A stretch of DNA of 64,000 nucleotides from Sphingomonas sp. (GCA_017418975.1 JAFOMG010000017.1:124001-188000), one strand, 5' to 3'. Positions 24,222 to 34,210 are shown, counted from the stretch's first letter. Translations and numbers: made by a program. The notes: generated by a model from the letters alone, not told the origin.

Positions 24222-26426
24222 TCAGGCGAGCTCGGGCATTCCCGCGAGCAGCTTGTCGAGCGTGACCGGATAGTCGCGCACGCGCATGCCGGTGGCGTTG
24301 TGGATCGCATTGGCCACCGCCGCGCCGACGCCGCAGATGCCCAGCTCGCCCACGCCCTTGGCCTTCATCGGCGAAGTGGTGGGATCGGTCTCCTCGAGGA
24401 AGATCACCTCCTGATGGGGGATGTCGGCATGGACCGGGACCTCGTATCCGGCCAGGTCGTGGTTGACGAAGAAGCCGAAGCGCTTGTCGACCGCCAGCTC
24501 CTCCATCAACGCGGCGCCGGCGCCCATGGTCATCGCGCCGATCACCTGGCTGCGCGCCGATACCGGATTGAGGATGCGCCCGGCCGCGCACACCGCGAGC
24601 ATGCGGCGGATGCGGATCTCCGCCGTCGCGGCGTCGACGCCGACTTCGACGAAATGGGCGCCGAAGGTCGATTGCTGGTACTTGCCGGCAAGGCCGCCAT
24701 ATTCCATCGCGTCCTCGGCGACGATCTCGCCGCCCTTCGCCGCCTCGGCCAGGGGCATGCTGCGCTTGCCGCTCTTCACCTTGCCGCCGGCGAACACCGC
24801 ATCCGCCGAGTTGACGCCGAGCTTGCGCGCCACGGCCTCGCGCAGCTGCACGCAGGCGGCATAGACGCCGGCCGTGGCGCTGTTCGCGCCCCATTGCCCG
24901 CCCGACCCGGCGGAGACCGGGAAGCTCGAATCGCCCAGCTTCACCACCACCTTGTCGAGCGGCACGCCCATCATCTCGGCGGCGGTCTGGGCGATGATCG
25001 TGTAGGTGCCGGTGCCGATATCGGTCATGTCGGTCTCGACCGTGACCACCCCGCGCGCATCGAGCCGCACCCGGGCGGCGGACTTCATGTTGATGTTGTT
25101 GCGGAAGGCGGCGGCGACGCCCATGCCGACCAGCCAGCGGCCGTCGCGCACGCTGCCCGGCTTCGCGCGCCGGGCCCAGCCGAACTTCTCCGCGCCGATC
25201 TGCAGGCACTGGTTGAGCTGGCGCTGGGAATAGGGCCGGCCGGGCTTTTCCGGATCGACCTGGGTATCGTTCAGCACCCGGAAGGCGACCGGATCAAGGC
25301 CGAGCTTCTCGGCCATCTCGTCGATCGCGATCTCGAGCGCCATCATGCCCGGCGCCTCGCCCGGCGCGCGCATCGCATTGCCCTCGGGCAGGTCGAGCAC
25401 CGCGAGCCGCATCGCGGTCATCCGGTTGGCGCCGGCATAGAGCAGCTTGGTCTGGCCGGTCGCCGTCTCCGGGCCGCCGCCGGGAAGATCGCCCGACCAG
25501 CTCTCATGCCCGATCGCCACCAGCCTGCCGTCGCGCGTCGCGCCCAGGCGGATGCGCTGGATGGTCGCGGGCCGGTGCGGCGTGTTGTTGAACATGAGGG
25601 GGCGGGGCAGGGCGACCTTCACCGCCCGGCTCGCCGCCCGGGCGCCCAGCGCCGCCAGCACTGCGTCGGCGCGGATGAACAGCTTGCCGCCGAACCCGCC
25701 GCCGATAAAGGGCGAGCGCATCCGCACCTTCTCGCGCGGGATGCCGAGCGTCCTGGCCATGTCGCCCACCGACCAGGCGATCATCTGGTTCGCGGTCCAC
25801 AGGTCGAGCCGGTCGCCGCTCCACGCCGCGATCGTCGCGTGCGGCTCCATCATCGCATGGGCATGGTCCGGCGTGGTGTAGGTCGCGTCGAGCTGCACCG
25901 GGGCGCCGGCAAAGGCACCCGCGAAATCGCCGAAGCTGCTGTCCGCCGGACCGTTGAACCCGCCCTCGGGCGGCTTGCCGGCGCCGTCCTTCGCCGCGAC
26001 GAGATCATAGCTGCCCTTGTCGCGCGCATAGTCGACGCGGATCAGCGCGGCGGCGGCGCGCGCCTGCTCGAACGTCTCGGCGACGACGATCGCCACCGCC
26101 TGGTGGTAATGCTCGATCTCCGGGCCGCCGAGCAGCTTCGCGGTGTTGAAATTGCCCTTGCCGAGCTTGCCGGCATTCTCCGCCGTGACGATGGCGAGCA
26201 CGCCCGGCGCGGCCCGGGCCTCGCCCAGATCCATGCCCGTGATCCGCCCCTTCGCGATCGCCGAGCCGAGGACGAAGCCATAAGCGGGGTCGGGCGCGTC
26301 GTGATGCTCATAGGCATAGGGCGCGGAGCCCGTGGTCTTGAGCGGACCGTCGATGCGCGGCGTGGGCTTGCCGATCACCTTGAGCTGGTCGATCGGATTG
26401 GTGCCGGCGGGCGTGTCGAACTTCAT
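24222..26426 (-). CDS. paoC: Molybdenum-binding subunit of xanthine-dehydrogenase-family aldehyde oxidase
   Basis: A 734-residue large subunit with the two aldehyde oxidase/xanthine dehydrogenase Mo-binding domains. Features include IGGGFGGKLF, APGEAPGMMALE and, near the end, KAKGVGELGICGVG with the catalytic Glu of the KGxGE motif. It would oxidise aldehydes or N-heterocycles using the molybdopterin cofactor. Size and three-gene order match E. coli PaoABC, the periplasmic aldehyde oxidase. It is last in the operon, 3 bases after paoB. No PaoD/XdhC-type chaperone gene is adjacent. Confidence 0.92.
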   Translation of the reverse strand: MKFDTPAGTNPIDQLKVIGKPTPRIDGPLKTTGSAPYAYEHHDAPDPAYGFVLGSAIAKGRITGMDLGEARAAPGVLAIVTAENAGKLGKGNFNTAKLLGGPEIEHYHQAVAIVVAETFEQARAAAALIRVDYARDKGSYDLVAAKDGAGKPPEGGFNGPADSSFGDFAGAFAGAPVQLDATYTTPDHAHAMMEPHATIAAWSGDRLDLWTANQMIAWSVGDMARTLGIPREKVRMRSPFIGGGFGGKLFIRADAVLAALGARAASRAVKVALPRPLMFNNTPHRPATIQRIRLGATRDGRLVAIGHESWSGDLPGGGPETATGQTKLLYAGANRMTAMRLAVLDLPEGNAMRAPGEAPGMMALEIAIDEMAEKLGLDPVAFRVLNDTQVDPEKPGRPYSQRQLNQCLQIGAEKFGWARRAKPGSVRDGRWLVGMGVAAAFRNNINMKSAARVRLDARGVVTVETDMTDIGTGTYTIIAQTAAEMMGVPLDKVVVKLGDSSFPVSAGSGGQWGANSATAGVYAACVQLREAVARKLGVNSADAVFAGGKVKSGKRSMPLAEAAKGGEIVAEDAMEYGGLAGKYQQSTFGAHFVEVGVDAATAEIRIRRMLAVCAAGRILNPVSARSQVIGAMTMGAGAALMEELAVDKRFGFFVNHDLAGYEVPVHADIPHQEVIFLEETDPTTSPMKAKGVGELGICGVGAAVANAIHNATGMRVRDYPVTLDKLLAGMPELA

Positions 26427-26429
26427 GGC

Positions 26430-27380
26430 TCAGCCCCTCGCTTCGGCAATGGCGGCGGCGAGCGTGCGCTCGGCCAGCACCAGCTTGAACCGGTTCTGCT
26501 CGGTTGGGGTGGCGCCGGCGAAGGCGGCGGCCGTCACCGCCCTGGCGCCGCGCGGCATCTCCGCCTCCGCCGCCTCGACGCGCCAGGGCCGCGGCGCGAC
26601 GCCGCCGAACGCGACTCGGCCGCTGCCGTCCTTCTGGAGGATCGCCCCCACCGAAACGAGGGCGAAGGCATAGGAGGCCCGGTCGCGGACCTTGTGATAG
26701 ATGTGCGTGCCGCCGATCGGCCGGGGAAGGGTGACGGCGGTGATCAGCTCGCCCGGCGCCAGCAGGTTCTCGACGTTCGGGGTGTCGCCCGGCAGCGCGT
26801 GGAATTGGGCGACGGGGATGGCGCGCGTGGTGCCGTCGGCACGCACCGTCTCCACCACGGCGTCGAGCGCGCGCATCGCCACCGCCATGTCGCTCGGATG
26901 GGTGGCGATGCAGGCCGCGCTGGTGCCGATCACGCCAAGGCCGCGATTGACGCCGCCGATCGCCGCGCAGCCGCTGCCGGGCCGGCGCTTGTTGCACGGC
27001 TGGTTGGTGTCGTAGAAATAGGGGCAGCGGGTGCGCTGCAGCAGGTTGCCGGCGGTCGTCGCCTTGTTGCGCAGCTGGCCCGAAGCGCCCGCGACGAGCG
27101 CGCGGGAGAGCAGCGCATAGTCCTTGCGGACGCGCCGGTCGGCGGCGAGATCGGTGTTGCGGACCAGCGCGCCGATGCGCAGCCCGCCCTCGGCCGTCGC
27201 TTCGATCCCGTCGAGCCCCAGATGGTTGACGTCGACCAGATGGGCCGGCGTCTCGATCTGCAGCTTCATCAGGTCGAGCAGGTTGGTGCCGCCGGCGATG
27301 AAGCGGGCGCTCGGCGTGCGGCCGACGATCGCCGCCGCCTCGGCCGGCGAGCCGGCGCGCTGATAGCTGAACGCCTTCAT
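26430..27380 (-). CDS. paoB: FAD-binding subunit of aldehyde oxidase
   Basis: A 316-residue FAD subunit (PF00941 plus the CO-dehydrogenase flavoprotein C-terminal domain). [13 protein letters not shown] and [10 protein letters not shown] bind FAD. Cys119, 129, 138 and 157 (around [18 protein letters not shown]) match the extra 4Fe-4S site described for PaoB-type subunits, separating it from ordinary xanthine dehydrogenase. The ATG at 27380 overlaps the paoA stop as ATGA. It passes electrons from the iron-sulfur subunit to the acceptor. Confidence 0.92.
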   Translation of the reverse strand: MKAFSYQRAGSPAEAAAIVGRTPSARFIAGGTNLLDLMKLQIETPAHLVDVNHLGLDGIEATAEGGLRIGALVRNTDLAADRRVRKDYALLSRALVAGASGQLRNKATTAGNLLQRTRCPYFYDTNQPCNKRRPGSGCAAIGGVNRGLGVIGTSAACIATHPSDMAVAMRALDAVVETVRADGTTRAIPVAQFHALPGDTPNVENLLAPGELITAVTLPRPIGGTHIYHKVRDRASYAFALVSVGAILQKDGSGRVAFGGVAPRPWRVEAAEAEMPRGARAVTAAAFAGATPTEQNRFKLVLAERTLAAAIAEARG

Positions 27381-28024
27381 GCCTTCCTCCGCGCCGCGAC
27401 TTCGGCGATCGCCTCGATGATGTTGGAATAGGCGCCGCAGCGGCAGAGATTGCCGCTCATCCGCTCGCGGATCTCGTCGGCGCTCATTGCCGGCGTGCCG
27501 GTAATGTCGCCGGTCGCATGGCTGGGGATGCCCGCGCGGATCTCGTCGAGCACCGCCACCGCCGAGCAGATCTGGCCCGGCGTGCAATAGCCGCATTGAT
27601 AGCCGTCATGCTTCACGAAGGCGGCCTGCATCGGATGCAGGCTGTCGGGCGTGCCCAGCCCCTCGATGGTGGTGATCGCGTCGCCTTCGTGCATCACCGC
27701 GAGGCTGAGGCAGGAATTGATCCGCCGCCCGTCGACGATCACGGTGCAGGCGCCGCACTGGCCATGGTCGCAGCCCTTCTTGGTGCCGGTCAGCCGGAGA
27801 TGCTCGCGCAGCGCGTCGAGCAGGGTGGTGCGGGTGTCGAGCTCCAGGGCGTGGGGCTTGCCGTTCACCGTGAAGCCGACCTTCGCCAGCACCGGTGCCT
27901 CGGCGCTCGCCGGGGCCGCGCCCCGGGCCTCGGCGGCGGGAGGCGCGGCCCCGGCCGCCACCGATGCCGCGCCGCCGATCAAGACGCCGCGCCGCGAAAG
28001 TTCGAAATCGCCTGGTCCATGCAT
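27377..28024 (-). CDS. paoA: 2Fe-2S subunit of aldehyde oxidase, Tat-exported
   Basis: A 215-residue subunit with a twin-arginine signal ([16 protein letters not shown]), which would carry the folded complex to the periplasm. The plant-type 2Fe-2S site is [17 protein letters not shown], followed by the second cluster helix bundle with QCGYCTPGQ and [12 protein letters not shown]. The frame continues upstream to 28198, but the ATG at 28024 puts the signal at the N-terminus and has purine-rich sequence before it. First gene of the operon. Confidence 0.92.
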   Translation of the reverse strand: MHGPGDFELSRRGVLIGGAASVAAGAAPPAAEARGAAPASAEAPVLAKVGFTVNGKPHALELDTRTTLLDALREHLRLTGTKKGCDHGQCGACTVIVDGRRINSCLSLAVMHEGDAITTIEGLGTPDSLHPMQAAFVKHDGYQCGYCTPGQICSAVAVLDEIRAGIPSHATGDITGTPAMSADEIRERMSGNLCRCGAYSNIIEAIAEVAARRKA

Positions 28025-28233
28025 ATCGGCCTCTGCTCCCCTTGAAGCTGGCGCGCGCCCTGAGACGGTCGGGTCATGCCCTGTTCCTGATGGTTCTAGC
28101 GCGAACAACGATCGAAACAAAATTTCGCTCATCGAGGAGGGACGGGCTCCGGCCCGGATCTGATTCGGGGCCGCTGGATTCATATTCTCCCTCGCCATCC
28201 TCGCTCCCCCCTCGTTACCCCCCGCTTCTCCCT

Positions 28234-28260
28234 CGTCATCCCTGCGCAGGCGGGGATGGC
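28234..28260. repeat. Single REP-like unit
   Basis: One arm of the same palindromic family as 23073-23099, with small differences (CGTCATCCCTGCGCAGGC, then GGGGATGG). Not paired here. Confidence 0.6.
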
Positions 28261-28291
28261 AAGGGGAGGAAAGAGCCCCGATGTAACAAAA

Positions 28292-28319
28292 TTGAGAACG
28301 TTCTTGAGAACGCTCTCAA
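28292..28319 (+). promoter_or_regulatory. Tandem LacI-type palindromes upstream of GH3
   Basis: AGAACGTTCT (28295-28304) is a perfect 10-bp palindrome, directly followed by TTGAGAACGCTCTCAA (28304-28319), symmetric at 7 of 8 positions per arm. Both centre on a CG or CGxT core, as LacI/GalR operators do. They lie about 215 bases before the GH3 start. Confidence 0.55.
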
Positions 28320-28430
28320 TCTATGCTCTAACCATCGGATCGGAGCAAAAGACTCCGCGAACGATAGAGGGGTGTTGGAACAGGCTGCCGTGCGCGCCAT
28401 GCTGCGCTGTCGGCTTGTTTCGTCGCTGAA

Positions 28431-28448
28431 TCCGACAGCGTTGTCGGA
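28431..28448 (+). promoter_or_regulatory. Candidate sugar-regulator operator upstream of GH3
   Basis: TCCGACAGCGTTGTCGGA is symmetric at 8 of 9 positions per arm. It is 84 bases before the ATG. Its core CAGCGTTGTCGG recurs exactly at 52540-52551 (second GH3) and with one change at 41688-41699 (FHS transporter), which supports a shared regulator. Confidence 0.6.
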
Positions 28449-28532
28449 AAAGCTCCCCCAGGTTGGATCGGATGAACTGGCGCGCCCCCGGGCGTGCGCG
28501 GCGCCGTTGCACGCGCCGAAGGGGAGAGGTGA

Positions 28533-30842
28533 ATGCTGATCAGCCTGCGGCATGTGGCGCGCTCCATGGCGTTGCTCGCCACCACCGCGCTTGCCGGGAC
28601 GATGACGGGCGCGCATGCGCAGGATCCCGTCACGCCCGCCGCACCGCCGAAGCACGAAGCCCGCCCGTCCGCGGACCCCGCGGCGCGGCCCTGGGCCGAT
28701 CCCCGGCTGCCGGCGGCGGCCCGCGCGGAGACGCTGCTTTCGGCGATGACGCTCGAGGAGAAGCTGGGCCTTGTCTACACATGGTTCCCGCCGCTGGCGA
28801 AGGATCCGGCGGCGCCGGCCGACATGATTCCCTCGGCAGGCCAGCAGGCGGCGATCCCGCGCCTGGGCATCCCGGCGCTGCGCGAGACCGATGCCAGCCT
28901 CGGCGTCGCCAACCAGGTCGAGCAGCGCAAGGGGGATACCGCCACCGCGCTGCCTTCGGGCCTGGCGCTGGCCGCGAGCTTCGATCCCGAGCTCGCTTAT
29001 GCAAGCGGCGCGATGATCGGCGGCGAGGCGCGCGCCAAGCGCTTCAACGTCATGCTCGCGGGCGGCATCAACCTGACGCGCGATCCCTGGGGCGGCCGCA
29101 ACTTCGAATATCTGGGCGAGGACCCGCTGCTCGCCGGCGTGATCGCCGGGGAGTCGATCCGCGGCATCCAGTCGAACCACATCGTCTCGACGATCAAGCA
29201 TTTCGCCCTGAACGCCCAGGAGACCGGCCGCTTCGTGATGGACGCGCGGATCGGCGAGGCGGCGCTGCGGGAAAGCGACCTGCTCGCCTTCCAGCTGGCG
29301 ATCGAGCGGGGCAAGCCGGGTTCGGTGATGTGCGCCTATATGTCCGTCAATGGCGACTTCGCCTGCGAGAATGATTTCCTGCTCAACACCGTACTCAAGC
29401 AGGACTGGGCCTATCCGGGCTGGGTGATGTCCGATTGGGGTGCGGTGCATTCGACGGTGAAGGCCGCGCGCAACGGGCTGGACCAGCAATCGGGCGGCGA
29501 GCTCGACACGCATCCCTTCTTCCGCGCCGATCTGAGACAGGCAGTGGAGAGCGGCGCGCTGCCGGTGGCGCGGCTGGACGACATGGCGCGCCGCATCCTG
29601 AACGGCATGTTCTCGACCGGCCTGATGGACGCGCCGGTGGTGGAGGCGCCGCAGCCGATCGACCATGCGCGCAATGCCGAAGTCGCGCAGCGCGCCGCCG
29701 AGGCGGGGATCGTGCTGCTCAAGAACGACAAGGACATCCTGCCGCTCGCCAGGACCGCCAGGCGCATCGTCCTGATCGGCGGCCATGCCGATGTCGGCGT
29801 GCTTTCGGGCGGCGGCTCGTCGCAGGTCCGCTCGGTCGGCGGCGCGCCGATCGAGATCCCCCTCAAGAACGGCCCGGCCGCGTCGTTCGTGCGCGTGACC
29901 TGGCACGCGTCCTCGCCGCTCGCGGCGATCCGTGCGCTGGCCCCCAAGGCGCGCGTCGATTTCGTCGATGGCAGCGACCCCGAAGCTGCCGCCGCGGCGG
30001 CGAGGAACGCGGACCTGGCGATCGTCTGGGCCACGCAATGGACCACCGAGGCCGAGGATCCCGAGACGATCGACCTGGCCGGCAACCAGAACGCGGTGAT
30101 CGCGGCGGTCGCCGCCGCCAATCCCAGGACCGCGGTGGTGCTCAACACCGGCGGGCCGGTGCTGATGCCCTGGCTCGACAAGGTGCCGGCGGTGCTCGCC
30201 GCCTGGTATCCGGGCCAGCGCGGCGGCGAGGCGGTGGCGCGGGTGCTGTTCGGCGAGGTCAATCCCTCGGGCCGCCTGCCGATCACTTTCCCCGCGGCGA
30301 TCGACCAGGCGCCCCGCGCCGCGGTGCCCGGCTTCGACCAGGTCAAGGCCTCGCCCGACCGCGGGCAGGACGCGCGCGCGATCAAGCCCTTCGCGGTCGA
30401 GTATCGCGAGGGCTCGGACGTCGGCTATCGCTGGTATGCCCGCCAGGGCCATCGCCCGGCTTTCCCCTTTGGCTATGGCCTCAGCTACACGCGCTTCGGC
30501 TATGCCAATCTGAAGGTCGAGGGCGGCGGCGCGCTCAAGGTGAGCTTCGACGTCACCAATCGCGGCAGGCGCGAGGGCGCCGACGTGCCGCAGCTCTATG
30601 TGACTCCGGCCACGGGCAGCCGCCCGCTGCGCCTGGCCGGTTTCGAGCGCGTGGTGCTCAAGCCCGGCGAGACCCGGCGGATCACCCTGGTCGCCGAGCC
30701 GCGCATCGTCGCGGACTATGACGTCGCCCAGCCCGGATGGCGGGTGGCGGCGGGAACCTATCGTGTCGCGATCGCGCGGGATGCCGGACAACCGGTGCTC
30801 ACGGGCGCGGCGGATTTGCAGGAACGCCGGCTGGCGCCCTGA
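28533..30842 (+). CDS. GH3 beta-glucosidase, exported
   Basis: A 769-residue glycoside hydrolase family 3 enzyme. A signal peptide ends near THAHAQ at residue 30. The N-terminal barrel includes GLALAASFDPEL and HIVSTIKHFALNAQE, and WVMSDWGAVHST holds the nucleophile Asp301. The second domain has GEVNPSGRLPITFP, and the fibronectin-type domain follows FPFGYGLSYTRF. It would release glucose or another sugar from beta-glucosides in the periplasm. GGGGAGAGG precedes the ATG. It is 68 bases before the TonB receptor and shares an operator motif with the second GH3. Confidence 0.94.
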   Translation: MLISLRHVARSMALLATTALAGTMTGAHAQDPVTPAAPPKHEARPSADPAARPWADPRLPAAARAETLLSAMTLEEKLGLVYTWFPPLAKDPAAPADMIPSAGQQAAIPRLGIPALRETDASLGVANQVEQRKGDTATALPSGLALAASFDPELAYASGAMIGGEARAKRFNVMLAGGINLTRDPWGGRNFEYLGEDPLLAGVIAGESIRGIQSNHIVSTIKHFALNAQETGRFVMDARIGEAALRESDLLAFQLAIERGKPGSVMCAYMSVNGDFACENDFLLNTVLKQDWAYPGWVMSDWGAVHSTVKAARNGLDQQSGGELDTHPFFRADLRQAVESGALPVARLDDMARRILNGMFSTGLMDAPVVEAPQPIDHARNAEVAQRAAEAGIVLLKNDKDILPLARTARRIVLIGGHADVGVLSGGGSSQVRSVGGAPIEIPLKNGPAASFVRVTWHASSPLAAIRALAPKARVDFVDGSDPEAAAAAARNADLAIVWATQWTTEAEDPETIDLAGNQNAVIAAVAAANPRTAVVLNTGGPVLMPWLDKVPAVLAAWYPGQRGGEAVARVLFGEVNPSGRLPITFPAAIDQAPRAAVPGFDQVKASPDRGQDARAIKPFAVEYREGSDVGYRWYARQGHRPAFPFGYGLSYTRFGYANLKVEGGGALKVSFDVTNRGRREGADVPQLYVTPATGSRPLRLAGFERVVLKPGETRRITLVAEPRIVADYDVAQPGWRVAAGTYRVAIARDAGQPVLTGAADLQERRLAP

Positions 30843-30910
30843 GACGACGGCACCGGGTGAGGCGCGCGTAGATGCGTCGGGGTGCAGAACAGAGTGGGAG
30901 GACAGAGGGA

Positions 30911-33900
30911 ATGAAGGGACTATCCAGTTTGATGGCCGGCTTGCTGGCGTCGACCGCCCTGGTCGCGCCGGCATGGGCCCAGGACGCGGCGCCGGTGCCG
31001 CAGGACGCGGGGGGCGATCAGGGCGAAGAGATCGTCGTCACCGGCATCCGCGCCTCGCAGGCCAAGGCGATCAACATCAAGCGCAACGAGACGGCGATCG
31101 TCGACGCGATCTCCTCGGAGGATATCGGCAAGCTGCCCGACGTCACCGTGGTCGACGCGCTGCAGCGCATCTCGGGCGTGCAGATCAAGCGTGACGCCGG
31201 CGAGGGCTCGAGCGTCAACATCCGCGGCCTGCCCCAGGTGATCACGCTGCTCAACGGCGAGCAATATCTGAGCCCGGGCAATCTCGGCACCGCGCAGCCC
31301 AACCTCAACGACATTCCCGCCCAGCTGATGAACGCGGTGGTAGTCTACAAGTCGCAGGACCTGCGCAACGCGCTGTCGGGCATCTCCGGCACCGTCGACC
31401 TGCGCACCCGCCGCCCGTTCGACCTGAAGAACGGCCTGACCCTGGCCAACCAGGTCGAATATTCGCGCGGCGACTATACCAAGAAGAACGACTATCTGAT
31501 CAGCGGCCTGCTGAGCTGGCGCAACGACACGATCGGCGTGATGGTCGGCGCCACGCAGAGCAAGGCGCATCTCGGCAACAATTATGCCGGCATCGGCGGC
31601 AGCCCGTTCGGCAACAACGACTGGGGCGGCACCGGCGCCAACTGGATCGCGCCGCACGGCTATGAGCTGTTCAGCCGCGAAGTCGAGCGCAACCGCTTCG
31701 GCATCAACGGCGCGGTGCAGCTGAAGTTCGCCGAGGGCTGGACGCTGACCGGCGAAGTCTTCCACACCGAGCTGGTCGAGCACAACCGCGCCGCGGGCGT
31801 GAACATCTCGAACCGCTGGAACGGCCTGACCTGGACGACGCCGACCCAGTCCACCTCGACGGGCCAGATCGGCGCGAACCAGCAGCCCTGGCTCGACGTC
31901 CAGCAATATGATCTCAACGTGTGGTGGTTCAATTCCTTCTCGGTGAACCGCACCGCGCGCGAGAAGTCGACCAACTACAACCTGCAGCTCGACTATGACA
32001 CGGGCGGCCCGTTCAAGTTCACCGCGCGCGCGCTGCGCTCGGACGCGAATCTCCGCAGCATGAATGGCCAGGTGCAGGGCGATCTCAGCAACTGGCGCGC
32101 GGGCAACCGGGCGTTCACGCTGTTCCGCAACCCGAACGACCTGACCCGCGGGCCCTTCTACCCGGCGAATATCGCGGCGCTGTATCCGGCCTCGCGCTAT
32201 ACCAACAACGTGGTCGGCTCGAACGGCGGGCGCTATATCGATCCGAACCCGCTGGGCTATGGCCAGGATCCGCTGCTGCACCTCGATCTGCGGGGGCAGA
32301 ACCCGGTGCTGAGCGGCTTCGACACGCCGATCTCGGGCGGGCTGGGCGCCGGCAAGTCGCTCAAGGACTATATGGCCAATCTCGACAGCTATGCCGTCGC
32401 GGCCTTCTCGTCCGAAGGCAATCAGGAGAACAGCTCCGATCTCGGCGTGTTCCGCGCCGACGGCAGCTACGAGTTCCAGGGCGGCGGCCTGTTCGGCGTG
32501 CTGAACCGCGTCGATGTCGGCGTGCGCCGCTCGGACCGCTCGACCCAGATCAAGAACTTCCACCTCTTCTCGAACTTCTATGGCGGCAATGGCGCCGCCA
32601 CCGCGGCGGGCTGCTCGGCGCAGTGGAAGGCGATCGACGTGGTGATGGACAATCCGCAATGTTCGGCGGGCGAGTTCGTCTCCAACCCGGGCTACAACGC
32701 GGCGCTGCCGCTGGCGTCCTCGCCATCGCCCTGCGGCGCCTCGGCGGCCAACGCGCCGACCTGCTTCCAGGGCTACACCGTCAACCGGCCGACCAAGCTA
32801 AACGCCTATAACAATGTCTATTTCCAGACGAACTGGGGCGGCGTGGTCGACGGCATGCCGGGCATGTGGGTGGTCAATCCCAAGGACTTCGACGACATCA
32901 AGTCGTTCATGACGCGGGTATTCGGCGGCGCCGACGAGGTGATCGTACCGGGCAATACCTATGACGTCGACCTGATCGAGGAGAGCGCCTACATCAACAC
33001 CAACTGGAAGCGCGGCGCGTTCAAGGCCGATATCGGCGTGAAGGTCATCAAGACCAGCATCGACGTGAAGCAGAACCTGACCGGCGACACCCGGGCCTAT
33101 GGCGACACCAACCTCGACGTCGGCGACAGCGTCACCCGCCGCAGCTATACCGACTGGCTGCCGACGGTGACCCTGTCCTATGACGTCACCGACAATATCC
33201 GCGTGCGCGCGGCCTTCGCCAAGACGATGATCCCGCTGGACCTCGGCAATTATGGCGGCGGCCTGAAGATCAACACCGCGGATTCGCAGGGGCCCAACCC
33301 GACGAACCCGACGGCGGCGCCGCTCGGCGTCCGCCAGGTGACGAGCGCGAATGCGAGCGGCAATCCCTATCTGAACCCGTGGCGCTCGAACAATTACGAC
33401 CTCAGCCTGGAATATTATCTGGGCCGCGCCTCGATGCTCAACATCGGCCTGTTCAAGCTCAAGATCGACAGCTTCGTCACCACCGCGACGATGATGACCG
33501 GCCGCTATCCGGATGCCGACGGCGTGATCCGCCGCACCGTGCCGGTGACGCAGCCGGTACAGGGCGATGGCGGCAATTTGCAGGGCGTGGAAGCCGGCGC
33601 CAAGCTGGCCTTCACCGATCTGTTCCCGAACGTGCCGTTCCTGCGCAACTTCGGCATCGACGCCAACTACACCTTCTCCGACTCCTCGCAGTCGGCACGA
33701 GGTCTCGACGGCAAGAAGCTGCCTTTCCAGGATAATTCGAAGCACCAGATCAATCTGGTCGGCTGGTACCAGGACGATATCTTCCAGGTCCGCGTCGCGT
33801 GGAACCACCGCACGCCGCGCCTTGCGAACATGGGCCTGGGCTATGACGTGGATCCCGATCCGGCGCCCGACCGGGTCGACCAGCGCAATATCCCGGTGAT

Positions 33901-34096
33901 GCAGGACACGAGCAACTATGTGGACGTGAACGTGACCGCGAACATCAACAGCCAGTTCGCGATCTACGGCAACGTCTCGAACCTGCTGGGCGAGCGCGAG
34001 CGCTATTACTTCCAGTTCGACCAGGATTCGAAGCAGTTCCATTCGCAGAACCGCTTCGAGCCGCGTTACTCGGTGGGCGTGCGCTACCGTTTCTAG
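30911..34096 (+). CDS. TonB-dependent outer-membrane receptor, complete
   Basis: A 1061-residue receptor. The signal peptide is MKGLSSLMAGLLAS with cleavage near PAWAQ, followed by a TonB box (EEIVVTGI). The plug includes DVTVVDALQRISGVQI and VNIRGLPQVITLLNGEQYLS; the barrel ends SVGVRYRF. The ATG at 30911 is chosen over the in-frame extension to 30872 because the signal starts there and GAGGGA precedes it. It follows the GH3 gene on the same strand and precedes two halogenases. The ligand is probably a glycan or glycoside (inference from neighbours). Confidence 0.94.
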   Translation: MKGLSSLMAGLLASTALVAPAWAQDAAPVPQDAGGDQGEEIVVTGIRASQAKAINIKRNETAIVDAISSEDIGKLPDVTVVDALQRISGVQIKRDAGEGSSVNIRGLPQVITLLNGEQYLSPGNLGTAQPNLNDIPAQLMNAVVVYKSQDLRNALSGISGTVDLRTRRPFDLKNGLTLANQVEYSRGDYTKKNDYLISGLLSWRNDTIGVMVGATQSKAHLGNNYAGIGGSPFGNNDWGGTGANWIAPHGYELFSREVERNRFGINGAVQLKFAEGWTLTGEVFHTELVEHNRAAGVNISNRWNGLTWTTPTQSTSTGQIGANQQPWLDVQQYDLNVWWFNSFSVNRTAREKSTNYNLQLDYDTGGPFKFTARALRSDANLRSMNGQVQGDLSNWRAGNRAFTLFRNPNDLTRGPFYPANIAALYPASRYTNNVVGSNGGRYIDPNPLGYGQDPLLHLDLRGQNPVLSGFDTPISGGLGAGKSLKDYMANLDSYAVAAFSSEGNQENSSDLGVFRADGSYEFQGGGLFGVLNRVDVGVRRSDRSTQIKNFHLFSNFYGGNGAATAAGCSAQWKAIDVVMDNPQCSAGEFVSNPGYNAALPLASSPSPCGASAANAPTCFQGYTVNRPTKLNAYNNVYFQTNWGGVVDGMPGMWVVNPKDFDDIKSFMTRVFGGADEVIVPGNTYDVDLIEESAYINTNWKRGAFKADIGVKVIKTSIDVKQNLTGDTRAYGDTNLDVGDSVTRRSYTDWLPTVTLSYDVTDNIRVRAAFAKTMIPLDLGNYGGGLKINTADSQGPNPTNPTAAPLGVRQVTSANASGNPYLNPWRSNNYDLSLEYYLGRASMLNIGLFKLKIDSFVTTATMMTGRYPDADGVIRRTVPVTQPVQGDGGNLQGVEAGAKLAFTDLFPNVPFLRNFGIDANYTFSDSSQSARGLDGKKLPFQDNSKHQINLVGWYQDDIFQVRVAWNHRTPRLANMGLGYDVDPDPAPDRVDQRNIPVMQDTSNYVDVNVTANINSQFAIYGNVSNLLGERERYYFQFDQDSKQFHSQNRFEPRYSVGVRYRF

Positions 34097-34112
34097 GAGC
34101 CAACCCTCCTGG

Positions 34113-34146
34113 GCCGGCGGTCTTCCAGGGCCGCCGGCTCATTTTT
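34113..34146 (+). terminator. Intrinsic terminator after the TonB receptor
   Basis: GCCGGCGG (34113-34120) pairs with CCGCCGGC (34131-34138) around a 10-base loop, and TCATTTTT follows. It lies 17 bases after the receptor stop and would reduce read-through into the halogenase pair. Confidence 0.75.
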
Positions 34147-34210
34147 CCCAGGGAGCGGGTCGGCGCGGTTTCGCTTGCGAAGCCGTGGCCGGGACGACCA
34201 GAATGACACG

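Larger units (their letters stand above)
28025..28532. other. Divergent control region between paoABC and the GH3 gene
   Basis: The 508-base gap contains no convincing gene. It holds a single REP-like unit (28234-28260), two LacI-type palindromes (28292-28319) and a third operator (28431-28448), all closer to the rightward GH3 gene. Confidence 0.6.

Noticed and set aside
24300..27431. Very long plus-strand open frame (over 1000 codons) opposite paoABC
   Set aside because: It lies antisense to three genes with clear motifs and overlaps. High GC with third-position G/C bias keeps antisense frames free of stops, and the translation is Arg/Gly/Ala/His-rich without any domain.
28025..28198. N-terminal extension of the paoA frame up to 28198
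   Set aside because: It would bury the twin-arginine signal 58 residues inside the protein; the ATG at 28024 fits the export signal.
28236..30974. Long minus-strand open frame (912 codons) opposite the GH3 gene
   Set aside because: Antisense shadow of a GH3 with intact catalytic motifs; it also runs across the operator region.
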